Shown here: positions 25,323-33,882 of the stretch, piece after piece
Layout of the letters: every line of letters begins with the position of its first letter
How positions within the stretch are numbered: the stretch's first letter is position 1
Assembly: GCA_015655015.1 (NCBI GenBank)
Contig: JAATFV010000132.1
Coordinates: forward strand, 26,342 to 90,341
DNA from: Chitinophagales bacterium
Lineage (GTDB): Bacteria; Bacteroidota; Bacteroidia; Chitinophagales; Chitinophagaceae
Length of the DNA: 64,000 nt
Direction: 5' to 3'
The notes under the pieces: model-generated
What the model was told of the DNA's origin: nothing
The model's input: the letters and a program-made list of their open reading frames with translations, nothing else
Databases searched by the model: none
Position numbers and translations under genes: made by a program

Positions 25323-25640
25323 TTACAGAAATCCCAGCTCCAGCTTGGCTTCTTCCGTCATCATCTCCTTTGTCCAGGGCGGATCAAAGGTCAGGTTAAC
25401 ATGGCAGTCCAATACGCCATCCAGCGCTTCGACCTTCTGCTGTACATCATGAATGATCTCCCCGGCAGCAGGGCAGGCAGGAGCTGTCAGGGTCATCGTA
25501 ATTTTAACTTCTCCCCGGTCGCCGATACTCACTTCGTATACCAGCCCCAGGTCAAAAATATTAACGGGGATCTCCGGGTCGTAGATCGTATGCAGCACCT
25601 CTTCGACCTTATCACGTAAAGACACCGACTCGTTACTCAT
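25323..25640 (-). CDS. DUF59/MIP18-family Fe-S assembly protein (SufT-like)
   Basis: A 105-residue protein of the DUF59 (MIP18, SufT-type) family. Typical motifs are the YDPEIPVNIFDLGLVYEV start and LTAPACPAAGEI with the single conserved Cys. Relatives help deliver Fe-S clusters to target proteins. It is the last gene of the SUF operon, and its ATG overlaps the sufE stop (ATGA at 25637-25640), which implies translational coupling. No catalytic activity is expected. Confidence 0.88.
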   Translation of the reverse strand: MSNESVSLRDKVEEVLHTIYDPEIPVNIFDLGLVYEVSIGDRGEVKITMTLTAPACPAAGEIIHDVQQKVEALDGVLDCHVNLTFDPPWTKEMMTEEAKLELGFL

Positions 25641-26065
25641 GGCTGAAGAGATTTTGCCTGGAAAGCCAGGGCATATAATTTGATTTGTTTCACCATGGAC
25701 AGCAGCCCATTGCTGCGGGTAGGAGAAAGATGGCTGCTAAGGCCAATGGCATCGATAAAATAAAGATTGGTGTCCACAATCTCCCTGGGCGTGTGGCCTG
25801 ACAATACCAGGATCACCAGGCTTACCAGCCCCTTGGTAATCACCGCATCGCTGTCCGCTGTAAAAAAGATCTTTCCATCCTTATATTCCGGATGCATCCA
25901 GACCCGCGACTGGCACCCCCGGATCAGATTGTCATCCGTTTTATATTTTTCTTCTATCAGGGGCAGGTCCTTACCCAGCTGGATAATATATTCATACTTA
26001 TCCATCCAGTCCCCGAATTGCTCAAAATCCGCTATGATCTCGTCCTGTTGTTCTTTAATCGTCAT
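25637..26065 (-). CDS. sufE: SufE-family sulfur acceptor
   Basis: A 142-residue SufE protein. It accepts persulfide sulfur from the SufS cysteine desulfurase and passes it to the SufBCD scaffold. The active-site Cys51 is in the conserved LIRGCQSRVW motif. The open frame runs upstream to 26110, but the start MTIKEQQDEI (ATG at 26063-26065) matches the family length. It lies 91 bp after sufS and overlaps the DUF59 gene by 4 bp. Confidence 0.95.
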   Translation of the reverse strand: MTIKEQQDEIIADFEQFGDWMDKYEYIIQLGKDLPLIEEKYKTDDNLIRGCQSRVWMHPEYKDGKIFFTADSDAVITKGLVSLVILVLSGHTPREIVDTNLYFIDAIGLSSHLSPTRSNGLLSMVKQIKLYALAFQAKSLQP

Positions 26066-26156
26066 GATCAATCTTTTTTCGGCCCATCCCGGCCGCTCAT
26101 TCCCCCCCAAGTACCGATCAGGTCAACCCCAATCCGGATCCTGCGCTGAACGCACG

Positions 26157-27407
26157 TCAGCTGAGCAGCACAACCGCCTTCCGGATCCCCGCCGCCAGCC
26201 GGTCCATCTCCCCGGGAGTATTATAAAAAGACAGGGAAGCTCTCACCGTGCCCGGTATGCAATATTGATCCATGATAGGCTGAGCGCAATGGTGCCCTGT
26301 ACGAACGGCAATACCTTGCTTGTCCAGGATCTCTCCCATATCGAAGGGATGAATATTCCCTACCAGGAAAGACAGGACACCGGCCCTGTTCGCCACATTT
26401 CCGTAGAACCGCAACCCCTCGATTTGCTGCAGCACATCGGTAGCATAAGCCATCAGCTCGCTCTCAGCTTCCCGGATAGCAGGAAAACCAAGTCCCTGCA
26501 GATAATCCAGTGCGGCCGCCAGGCCAATAGCGCCGGCCATATCCGGAGTGCCTGCTTCAAATTTATAAGGCAGGTCGTTATAGGTAGTCTTTTCAAAGCT
26601 CACGGTCTTGATCATCTCGCCTCCTCCCTGGTAGGGCGGAAGCTGATTCAACCAGTATTCTTTCCCGTACAGCACGCCGAAACCCGTAGGCCCGTAGATC
26701 TTATGGCTGGAAAAAGCGAGAAAATCGACATCCAGCTCAGCCACATCTATCTCCATATGTTGTACCGCCTGCGCCGCATCCAACAGCACCGGTATCCCAT
26801 ATTTATGAGCAGCGGCGATGATCTCTTTTACAGGATTGATGCTGCCCAGGGCATTGGACACATAGTTAAAAGCCACCAGCTTTACACCACTTTGCAATAG
26901 CTTGTCCAGCCCGTCCAGCACCAGCTCCCCCTGCTCATTGACAGGGATCACCTTGAGCGTAGCGTTCTTCTCTTCGCAGATCATCTGCCAGGGTACGATA
27001 TTGGAATGGTGCTCCATACCGGAGACCAGGATACTATCTCCTTCTTTTAAGAACTTCCTGCCGAAGCTGGCAGCCACCAGGTTAATGGATTCCGTGGTGC
27101 CCTTCGTGAAAATGATCTCATACGAATGCCGTGCCCCGACAAATTCCGCGATCTTTTTGCGGGAAAGCTCAAAGGCATCGGTAGCCTGCTGGCTGAGAGC
27201 ATGCACTCCCCGGTGAACATTGCTGTTGATCGTAGTATAATAATCGTCCATGGCTTTCAGCACAGCCAGGGGTTTCTGCGTCGTAGCCGCATTGTCGAGG
27301 TACACCAGGGGATAGCCGTATACAGTCGTCTCCAGGATGGGAAAATCTTTCCGCACCTTTTCAATATCCAGCTTACGGCTGCCTTTTATAGTAAGCGTGT
27401 CATGCAT
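26157..27407 (-). CDS. sufS: Cysteine desulfurase, SufS type
   Basis: A 416-residue PLP enzyme that removes sulfur from L-cysteine, giving alanine and an enzyme persulfide for Fe-S cluster assembly. The start region contains YLDNAATTQKP. The Schiff-base lysine is K236 in FSSHKIYGPTGFG, and the catalytic Cys374 is in RTGHHCAQPIM. The short active-site loop and the HH before the Cys mark the SufS (group II) type. It overlaps the end of sufD by 8 bp and is followed by sufE, its partner. Confidence 0.96.
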   Translation of the reverse strand: MHDTLTIKGSRKLDIEKVRKDFPILETTVYGYPLVYLDNAATTQKPLAVLKAMDDYYTTINSNVHRGVHALSQQATDAFELSRKKIAEFVGARHSYEIIFTKGTTESINLVAASFGRKFLKEGDSILVSGMEHHSNIVPWQMICEEKNATLKVIPVNEQGELVLDGLDKLLQSGVKLVAFNYVSNALGSINPVKEIIAAAHKYGIPVLLDAAQAVQHMEIDVAELDVDFLAFSSHKIYGPTGFGVLYGKEYWLNQLPPYQGGGEMIKTVSFEKTTYNDLPYKFEAGTPDMAGAIGLAAALDYLQGLGFPAIREAESELMAYATDVLQQIEGLRFYGNVANRAGVLSFLVGNIHPFDMGEILDKQGIAVRTGHHCAQPIMDQYCIPGTVRASLSFYNTPGEMDRLAAGIRKAVVLLS

Positions 27408-28806
27408 GAGCTGAAGGTATATGATAGCTGATCAATTCATTGATATGCGCTTCCACAGCAGGTATCTTTATCTTTTCCGTAACGTCAAACGCGAACGCGT
27501 TGATCAACAGGCTCTTTGCCGTTTCCTCTCCAATACCCCTCGCCTGCAGATAGAACAAAGCTTCTTCGCTGAACTGTCCCACGGTCGTCCCATGGCTGCA
27601 TTTCACATCATCTGCAAAGATCTCCAGCTGGGGCTTGGAATCGATCGTAGCTTTCTTACTGATCACCAGGTTATTATTTTGCTGGAAAGCATTCGTCTTT
27701 TGCGCATCCTTATGCACATACACCTTCCCGTTGAATACCCCCGTAGACTGTTCCAGCAGAACACCTTTATATAATTCATTGCTCAGACAGAAAGGCTTTT
27801 GATGATCGACCAGGGTGTGATTATCCACCAGCTGCTGGCCGGCGGCCAGGTACAGCCCGTACAAATGGCTTTCCGTATGCTCTTCTTCCAGCTTGGCCTG
27901 CAGGTCATTTCGTACCAGGTCAGCTCCGGGCAACGTAAACGTGAAATTATTATAGAGGCTTTGCTTTTTCTGCCGTACAGTGGTATGCTGGATAAGACGA
28001 ACTCCCGTCCCGGCCGCCTGGATAACGATATGGTCCAGCTTGGCATCGGGGTGAACGATGATCTCGGTAAGGCTATTGACCCATATTTTTGCGTCTCCGC
28101 TGGAAGATAACACCGATTCGATCACAGACAGCTCTGCATTGCGATTGATCACCCACACATGACGGGGCTGAACCATCAGATTGCTCTCCGCCGTAAATAC
28201 ATGAAGGATATGCAGCGGCTTATCCACCACAGCGCCGGTATCTACCCTTATGAATAGTCCGTCTGCGAACAAGGCGGCATTCAGGGTAGCAAAATGTTGG
28301 CCATTCCATTCCGCGGTGCGCTCAAAATAACCCGACAAGGCAGGATCCTGGCTGGCTTCCGCCACCGTGAGTAAATGAACGCCGGCAGGCAGCGGCCCAC
28401 CTTTCACTTCTCCTTTCCAGGAACCGTTTTCCAGCACCACCTGGTAACAATCCAGGGATTTGATGGTAGCACGATCCAGTAATTGCGGCAAAGCCAGGTT
28501 CGGAAAAATCCCGCCGGTCCCCGCAGACGATCCGCCCTTGTTCGGCTTCAACCTTCCGTCGGTAGCCAAATCCGACTCCCCGATCGTATATTCATCTTTT
28601 AAAAAACGGGCAATATTCGTATATCTCCAATCTTCACTCTTGATGGTAGGAAATCCCAGCTCACGGAATTTATCAAAAGCCGATTGCCTGGCCCGGCGCA
28701 GATCGTTGCTCTCCTTGCGGGAGCTGCCGGGAGCCGACAGGAGCTTATTAAATCCATTCTCCAATTCCTCGTATAAAGGTATCCCTGATTCTTTCGTCAT
28801 GATCAT
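27400..28806 (-). CDS. sufD: Fe-S cluster assembly protein SufD
   Basis: A 468-residue SufD subunit of the SufBC2D scaffold. The family pattern is seen in the C-terminal half: beta-helix repeats, then KCSHGTTVGQF in variant form (VKCSHGTTVGQFSEEALFYL) and the end segment GIGEETAKSLLINAFAFDV. It forms a heterodimer with SufB on which clusters are built. It lies 32 bp after sufC. The start may be the second methionine (28800) rather than the first, as both fit. The N-terminal third is poorly conserved, as usual for SufD. Confidence 0.95.
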   Translation of the reverse strand: MIMTKESGIPLYEELENGFNKLLSAPGSSRKESNDLRRARQSAFDKFRELGFPTIKSEDWRYTNIARFLKDEYTIGESDLATDGRLKPNKGGSSAGTGGIFPNLALPQLLDRATIKSLDCYQVVLENGSWKGEVKGGPLPAGVHLLTVAEASQDPALSGYFERTAEWNGQHFATLNAALFADGLFIRVDTGAVVDKPLHILHVFTAESNLMVQPRHVWVINRNAELSVIESVLSSSGDAKIWVNSLTEIIVHPDAKLDHIVIQAAGTGVRLIQHTTVRQKKQSLYNNFTFTLPGADLVRNDLQAKLEEEHTESHLYGLYLAAGQQLVDNHTLVDHQKPFCLSNELYKGVLLEQSTGVFNGKVYVHKDAQKTNAFQQNNNLVISKKATIDSKPQLEIFADDVKCSHGTTVGQFSEEALFYLQARGIGEETAKSLLINAFAFDVTEKIKIPAVEAHINELISYHIPSAHA

Positions 28807-28838
28807 TTTTATTGAACAGCGGCCTGATGGCCAGTCAT

Positions 28839-29630
28839 CTATTGAACAGCAGCAGTAGTCGCTTTTTCCCGGGCTTCCTTCTCATGATATTCCTCCTTCA
28901 GCCAGTCATATCCTTTTTCTTCCAGCTCCTGGGCCAGCTCCTTCGTACCTGACTTCACGATACGCCCGTCATACAGTACATGCACGAAGTCGGGAACAAT
29001 GTAGTCCAGCAGCCGCTGATAGTGCGTGATAATGATAAAAGCATTCTTATCCGAACGTAACTTATTGACCCCCTTCGAAACAATACGCAGGGCATCGATG
29101 TCCAGGCCGGAATCCGTCTCATCAAGGATAGACAGCGCAGGCTCCAGCATCGCAAGCTGGAATATTTCATTCCGCTTCTTCTCTCCCCCCGAAAATCCCT
29201 CATTAAGACTCCTGTTAACCAGCCTTGCATCGAATTCCACCAGCTGCTGTTTCTCCCTCGACAACCGCAGGAATTCCTTGGCGTCCAGGGGCGGCAGATT
29301 CTTATAGTTCCGTATTTCCGACAAAGCCGTTTTTAAGAAATTGATATTCGACACACCCGGAATTTCTATCGGGTATTGAAAGGCAAGGAACACGCCTTCT
29401 CTTGCCCGTGTCTCCGGATTCATATCCAGCAGATTAGCCCCCTGAAAAATCACTTCTCCCTCCGTAACATGATAATTCTCCCTGCCTGCCAGTACAGACG
29501 CCAGCGAGCTCTTACCCGACCCGTTCGGCCCCATGATCGCATGGACCTCTCCGGCATTCACCGTCAGGTTAATCCCTTTGAGGATCTGTTTCTCTTCAAC
29601 TTCAGCATGTAGATTTTTAATGATCAGCAT
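28839..29630 (-). CDS. sufC: Fe-S cluster assembly ATPase SufC
   Basis: A 263-residue ABC-type ATPase of the SUF scaffold. It has Walker A GPNGSGKSSLA, the ABC signature NEGFSGGEKKRNEI, Walker B (LSILDETDSGLDIDALR) and the SufC-specific dependence on DETDSGLD. It is a soluble ATPase that drives structural change in SufBD. The final 10 residues are alanine-rich. It is followed by sufD after 32 bp and preceded by sufB after a 153-bp gap that contains a C/G-rich palindromic repeat. Confidence 0.97.
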   Translation of the reverse strand: MLIIKNLHAEVEEKQILKGINLTVNAGEVHAIMGPNGSGKSSLASVLAGRENYHVTEGEVIFQGANLLDMNPETRAREGVFLAFQYPIEIPGVSNINFLKTALSEIRNYKNLPPLDAKEFLRLSREKQQLVEFDARLVNRSLNEGFSGGEKKRNEIFQLAMLEPALSILDETDSGLDIDALRIVSKGVNKLRSDKNAFIIITHYQRLLDYIVPDFVHVLYDGRIVKSGTKELAQELEEKGYDWLKEEYHEKEAREKATTAAVQ

Positions 29631-29756
29631 TGGTCTTTATTATTTGTAGTCTCTTTTATTTTTAATCCCGCACCCGCCTCGTCTCATTCATCCTTTCACT
29701 CACTGCATTCCAAAAGTCCATCCGGCTCCTTTCACGGCATCCGGCCGGCACTCACG

Positions 29757-29783
29757 CCCCCTTTAGGGGGCCGGGGGGCGGGA
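29757..29783. repeat. C/G-rich palindromic repeat (sufB-sufC gap)
   Basis: CCCCCTTTAGGGGG (29757-29770) followed by CCGGGGGGCGGG. The same core, CCCTTTAGGGGGCCAGGGG with small changes, is found at 37210-37253 (two cores) and, inverted, at 43197-43219. It is an interspersed intergenic repeat of unknown role. It can fold as a 6-bp hairpin in RNA. Confidence 0.6.
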
Positions 29784-31229
29784 TTACCCCACACTCCCTT
29801 CCAGCGTAATGGACAGCAGCTTCTGCGCTTCTACAGCAAACTCCATCGGCAGCTGATTCAGCACCTCTTTCGCATATCCGTTGATGATCAACGCCACCGC
29901 TTTTTCCGAATCGATCCCCCGCTGATTTAAATAGAAGATCTGATCTTCCCCGATCTTGGAAGTGGTCGCTTCATGTTCGATCGTAGCGGAATTATTCTTC
30001 GATTCGATATAAGGGAAAGTATGCGCCCCGCAGCGATCCCCGATCAGCAGCGAATCACACTGCGTGAAATTCCGGGCATGATCGGCCTTCGGGCCCATCT
30101 GCACCAGTCCGCGGTAGCTATTATGTCCTTCCCCGGCGGAAATACCTTTGGAAATGATACGGCTCCGGGTATTACGCCCGATATGAAACATCTTGGTGCC
30201 GGTGTCGGCAATTTGTTTATTGCGTGTAACGGCTACAGAATAGAACTCTCCGGTAGAATAATCTCCCTGGAGGATCACGCTGGGATATTTCCAGGTAATG
30301 GCCGAGCCGGTCTCTACCTGCGTCCAGGAGATCTTGGCATGAGCGCCCTTGCAGATCCCTCTCTTCGTGACAAAATTATAGATCCCCCCCTTCCCGTCCT
30401 TATCCCCGGGATACCAGTTCTGTACAGTAGAATATTTTATTTCAGCATTTTCCAAAGCGATCAGCTCCACTACGGCAGCGTGTAGCTGATTCTCATCCCG
30501 CATCGGCGCCGTACACCCTTCCAGGTAGCTAACATAGCTGCCTTCGTCCGCAATGATCAGCGTCCGTTCGAACTGTCCTGTATTCTCGGTATTGATCCGG
30601 AAATAGGTGGAAAGCTCCATCGGACAACGGACTCCTTTAGGAATATAAACAAAGGAACCATCCGAAAAAGCCGCAGCATTCAGCGCTGCGAAAATATTAT
30701 CGGAATGAGGGACGACCGAACCCACATATTTTTGTACCAGGTCAGGATGTTCCCGGACAGCTTCCCCAAAGGAGCAAAAGATAATGCCCAGCTCCTTCAG
30801 CTTCTCCTTATAAGTAGTAGTGACACTAACGCTGTCGAATACCACGTCTACCGCTACCCCGGCAAGTGTCTTTTGTTCGGACAACGGAATACCCAGCTTC
30901 GCAAACGTAGCCAGCAGCTCCGGATCCACCTGGTCAAGACTATCATATTTCTTCTTGCTCTTGGGCGCCGCATAATAAGAGATCTTCTGAAAATCGATCG
31001 CCGGCATGGCAAAATTCTGCCACTCAGGCAGTTTCTGCTTCTGAAAAGAATGATACCCCTTCAGCCGCCAGTCCAGCAGCCATTCAGGCTCTCCCTTTTT
31101 CTCCGAAATATAGCGGATCACCTCCTCATTGAGACCGGCTGGCGCAATATCCATCTCGATATCCGTTACAAAGCCGAACTCATATTCCTTATTAGCTATA
31201 TTATCGATTATTTCACTGTCGTTTGGCAT
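29784..31229 (-). CDS. sufB: Fe-S cluster assembly protein SufB
   Basis: A 481-residue SufB scaffold protein with the well-conserved [17 protein letters not shown] segment, [20 protein letters not shown], and the end region [19 protein letters not shown]. It carries the cluster-building site at the SufB-SufD interface with SufC. Length and motifs match the family along the whole protein. It is the second gene of the operon, 182 bp after sufA. Confidence 0.97.
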   Translation of the reverse strand: MPNDSEIIDNIANKEYEFGFVTDIEMDIAPAGLNEEVIRYISEKKGEPEWLLDWRLKGYHSFQKQKLPEWQNFAMPAIDFQKISYYAAPKSKKKYDSLDQVDPELLATFAKLGIPLSEQKTLAGVAVDVVFDSVSVTTTYKEKLKELGIIFCSFGEAVREHPDLVQKYVGSVVPHSDNIFAALNAAAFSDGSFVYIPKGVRCPMELSTYFRINTENTGQFERTLIIADEGSYVSYLEGCTAPMRDENQLHAAVVELIALENAEIKYSTVQNWYPGDKDGKGGIYNFVTKRGICKGAHAKISWTQVETGSAITWKYPSVILQGDYSTGEFYSVAVTRNKQIADTGTKMFHIGRNTRSRIISKGISAGEGHNSYRGLVQMGPKADHARNFTQCDSLLIGDRCGAHTFPYIESKNNSATIEHEATTSKIGEDQIFYLNQRGIDSEKAVALIINGYAKEVLNQLPMEFAVEAQKLLSITLEGSVG

Positions 31230-31411
31230 ATTGTCTTTCGTTTAGTAGAATCCCGGTGCAAGATACTTTAACATCCGCTCTTTTCCTGAATATCCGCTCT
31301 ATTTCAGACCTTCCCTTAACCGTACTTCCCGTCTTTTTCCGGGTTTCGAAAGGGATCGGCCGGTCACCTGCCTGGCCGGCAGCCCCGGGCCGATAGCTGT
31401 CCTTCCCTGTC

Positions 31412-31738
31412 CTATACGGCAAAACTTTCTCCGCAGCTACAGGTCCGGGAGGCATTTGGATTGTTGAAAAACAAGCCTTTACCATTCAATCCGCCTGAAT
31501 AATCCAGTTCGGTGCCATAGAGATACAGCAGGCTTTTCAGGTCTACGACGACCTTAACGCCCTTATCCTCGAACTCCTGGTCGCCTTCCTTTCGGGTCGT
31601 ATCAAAATCGAGCTTATATTCCAGCCCGGAGCAGCCGCCGCTCTTTACACCCACCCGGACAAAAGTATCCGGGGACGAATGCTGATCGGCCATCAGCCGG
31701 TCAATATAATCTTTTGCGTTAGGTGATACTGTAATCAT
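31412..31738 (-). CDS. sufA: Iron-sulfur carrier protein, SufA/HesB type
   Basis: A 108-residue A-type carrier of the HesB/IscA family. The three cluster-binding cysteines are present: C36 in KSGGCSGLEY, and C100 and C102 in RTCSCGESF. It accepts clusters from SufBCD and hands them to apo-enzymes. It is the first gene of the SUF operon on the minus strand. A DUF59 protein and sufE close the same operon. ErpA-like function cannot be excluded, as A-type carriers are hard to tell apart by sequence. Confidence 0.93.
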   Translation of the reverse strand: MITVSPNAKDYIDRLMADQHSSPDTFVRVGVKSGGCSGLEYKLDFDTTRKEGDQEFEDKGVKVVVDLKSLLYLYGTELDYSGGLNGKGLFFNNPNASRTCSCGESFAV

Positions 31739-31959
31739 AATTGGTAAGTTAACTTATAATACTAAAACAAAAAATGAACCATAGAGTTTTATAAACCATT
31801 TTCGATATCTGGAAAACCTGGCCCAAATGCAAAAGTCCGGGAAAATCCCGAACTTTTCTTATTAAACGGACTAAGTTTTTGGTAGGTTGGCTGCTTTTGA
31901 CCCGAAAATGACAGCAACCGGCCATAAACCCGCCCAATCCCCTCCCAGCTCATTCCCGG

Positions 31960-32067
31960 CCAGGATTACACAGATCACCAGGATTACACAAATCACCAGG
32001 ATTACACAGATCACCAGGATTACCCAGATCGCCCGGATCACCGGATTAGCCCGATCACCCGGCCGGA
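31960..32067. repeat. 18-bp tandem repeat downstream of pafA
   Basis: The unit CCAGGATTACACAGATCA begins at 31960, 31978, 31996 and 32014, with one to three changes per copy. It then decays through two more units (to about 32067), 6 bp short of the pafA stop codon. Period 18. No gene uses it. Similar GATTACACAGAT repeats are familiar in Bacteroidota intergenic DNA. Confidence 0.85.
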
Positions 32068-32072
32068 TCAGC

Positions 32073-33722
32073 TTATTTCTTCAGCACCTCCCGGATCGGC
32101 TTACCAACACATCCATTCGGCATCTGAATATGCAGCAGGGCCGCCACCGTAGGAGCAATATCTGTCATATAGACAGCATTATGGTCATTTCCATGCTGAA
32201 TGCCCCAGCCCATAAACAGGAGAGGAATATGCGTGTCATAAGGATTCCAGGTCCCATGCGTAGTCCCGGTCTTCCCATGGGCTTCGAACCATCCGGAGTT
32301 GAGTATCAATTGAATAGGCCCGCTCCGGCGGGGATAATACCCATTCATCACCATCGTCCGGACAGGCTCCGGCAGCGGAGACTCCCCGACCTTGGACAGA
32401 TCGATCGCATAATTGATGCCCGGCTGCTGCCGGAGGAATTCGAGGGCCACCTTCTTGATGGCTTCCAGGTCCAGATTATGTTCATGGATCGTCTTCATGG
32501 AAAAGTCGATCTGGTAATTCGTACAGGTATCCACCAGGCCCGGCGCCTGAAATTTCTGTTCCAGCACCTTATTCAGGTTTTCCACCATCGGCTGAGGATT
32601 CCAGAAATCCGCCGGAATATCATGATTCTGCATATAGGTGATCGCATGAGCGGCGCCATGATCGGCCGTCAGGAATACCGTATACCCGTCCTTACCGACT
32701 TTCTCATCAAGATAGCTGAAGAAAGCAGCCAGCTCCTGGTCCAGCCGCAGATAAGTATCTTCCGTTTCAATCGCGTTAATGCCGAACATATGGCCAACAT
32801 AATCGGTAGAAGCACAATTGATCGTCAGAAAATCCGTGAAAGCCCCCTGTCCCAGCTGGTAACCCTCAATAGCCGCTTTGGCAAAATCCAGCGTGATCGT
32901 ATTGCCGAACGGAGTAGACCGGAAGCTCGCCTTCCCTATCTTATAAGAGGAATCCAGATTGTGCGGGAAAGCCGAAGTAGAATCTCCCTTGAACTTCCCT
33001 TCATAAAGCTGGTCATCCGTATCACTCTCGCCATAAGCACCAAGGGGATACAAAGTCTTCCAGCCACTGCGGATCAATTGCCGGACCTCATCCTTTTTAT
33101 TAAAGGAATCCACCCATCCCGGAAGCCTGGGCATATAATAATTGCTGGTAATAAAATGTCCCGTCGAATCATCCATCCAGAAGGCGGCGTTGGCGGAATG
33201 TCCCGCAGGAAGAATAGCCGCCCTGTCCTTAAGGGATACACCCACCACTTTTGACCGGAAATTGCTGGCGATCATCAGCTCATCCGTAACGGTCGACACG
33301 AGCAGATTACGCGGTGACATCTTCCCCTCTTTCGACTCCGGGCTCTCCGCCCCCACGCTCTTCACCGTACTGTCATCGGTACAATACATCCGCTGGCCTG
33401 TGGCCTGTTCCACCCAGTCATTCCCGCTGATCCCGCTGAAAGCAGGCACCGACCCGGTAAACACACAGGTATGCCCCACCGCAGTGAAAGAAGGCAGATA
33501 ATTGATCATCGTATTGTCGCAGCTATACCCCTTTTTCAGCAATCGCCTGAATCCCCCCTCCCCATACCGGTCATAATACCGGTACAAATAATCCCAGCGC
33601 ATCTGGTCCACGACAATGCCTACCACCAGCTTAGGCCGGGCTACCCCGTCGGTATGTTTGGACCGGCAGGCGGAGAAGCCAAGGACCGACACAAGAAAAA
33701 GACCGAAAAATTGCTTGTTCAT
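32073..33722 (-). CDS. pafA: PafA-type alkaline phosphatase / phosphate monoesterase
   Basis: A 549-residue exported protein of the alkaline phosphatase superfamily. The signal peptide ends in SVLGFSAC (Cys19), so it may be a lipoprotein. The metal-binding IVVDQMRWDYL motif is early. Thr80 in SFTAVGHT is the nucleophile, and Asn101, Lys165 and Arg167 (GVSLKDRAA) match the substrate-binding N100/K162/R164 of the Elizabethkingia enzyme. LTADHGAAH is the second metal motif. It should release phosphate from organic monoesters outside the inner membrane. It is divergently transcribed from the oxoamine synthase, with one gene per direction. Confidence 0.9.
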   Translation of the reverse strand: MNKQFFGLFLVSVLGFSACRSKHTDGVARPKLVVGIVVDQMRWDYLYRYYDRYGEGGFRRLLKKGYSCDNTMINYLPSFTAVGHTCVFTGSVPAFSGISGNDWVEQATGQRMYCTDDSTVKSVGAESPESKEGKMSPRNLLVSTVTDELMIASNFRSKVVGVSLKDRAAILPAGHSANAAFWMDDSTGHFITSNYYMPRLPGWVDSFNKKDEVRQLIRSGWKTLYPLGAYGESDTDDQLYEGKFKGDSTSAFPHNLDSSYKIGKASFRSTPFGNTITLDFAKAAIEGYQLGQGAFTDFLTINCASTDYVGHMFGINAIETEDTYLRLDQELAAFFSYLDEKVGKDGYTVFLTADHGAAHAITYMQNHDIPADFWNPQPMVENLNKVLEQKFQAPGLVDTCTNYQIDFSMKTIHEHNLDLEAIKKVALEFLRQQPGINYAIDLSKVGESPLPEPVRTMVMNGYYPRRSGPIQLILNSGWFEAHGKTGTTHGTWNPYDTHIPLLFMGWGIQHGNDHNAVYMTDIAPTVAALLHIQMPNGCVGKPIREVLKK

Positions 33723-33739
33723 CAGAGGAAAAATTTGGG

Positions 33740-33747
33740 CAAAAGTA
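33740..33747 (-). promoter_or_regulatory. Candidate -7 box for pafA
   Basis: On the minus strand the site reads TACTTTTG, a perfect TAnnTTTG, 18 bp upstream of the pafA ATG. No good -33 box is seen at 19 bp, so the transcript would have a very short leader if this is the promoter. Confidence 0.45.
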
Positions 33748-33820
33748 TTAGAATTGCAGCATTCCCGGATGAAAAGATCATTAACAAATTCCCTGAATGA
33801 TAGTAAAAAAAGGAAGGTAA

Positions 33821-33851
33821 ATTGCCCGTTAAAGATAATGCGTTAAATTTG
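33821..33851 (+). promoter_or_regulatory. Promoter of the oxoamine synthase gene
   Basis: ATTG at 33821-33824, a 19-bp spacer, and TAAATTTG at 33844-33851 match the Bacteroidota consensus TTTG-N19-TAnnTTTG, with one mismatch in the -33 box. The start codon is 31 bp downstream of the -7 box. Confidence 0.7.
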
Positions 33852-33882
33852 CCGCAGTTTCGAACTTTAATAATTTCATAAT

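Noticed and set aside
25767..26900. Long plus-strand frame opposite sufE and sufS
   Set aside because: It spans two confirmed genes on the other strand and shows no domain.
31960..32067. Possible CRISPR-like array
   Set aside because: Units are contiguous, without unique spacers, and decay gradually; no cas genes. It is a simple tandem repeat.
31887..33254. Long (455-codon) plus-strand frame opposite pafA
   Set aside because: It is the mirror of a well-conserved phosphatase and starts in the 18-bp tandem repeat. Its protein is Arg/Ile/His-rich, as expected for a shadow frame.
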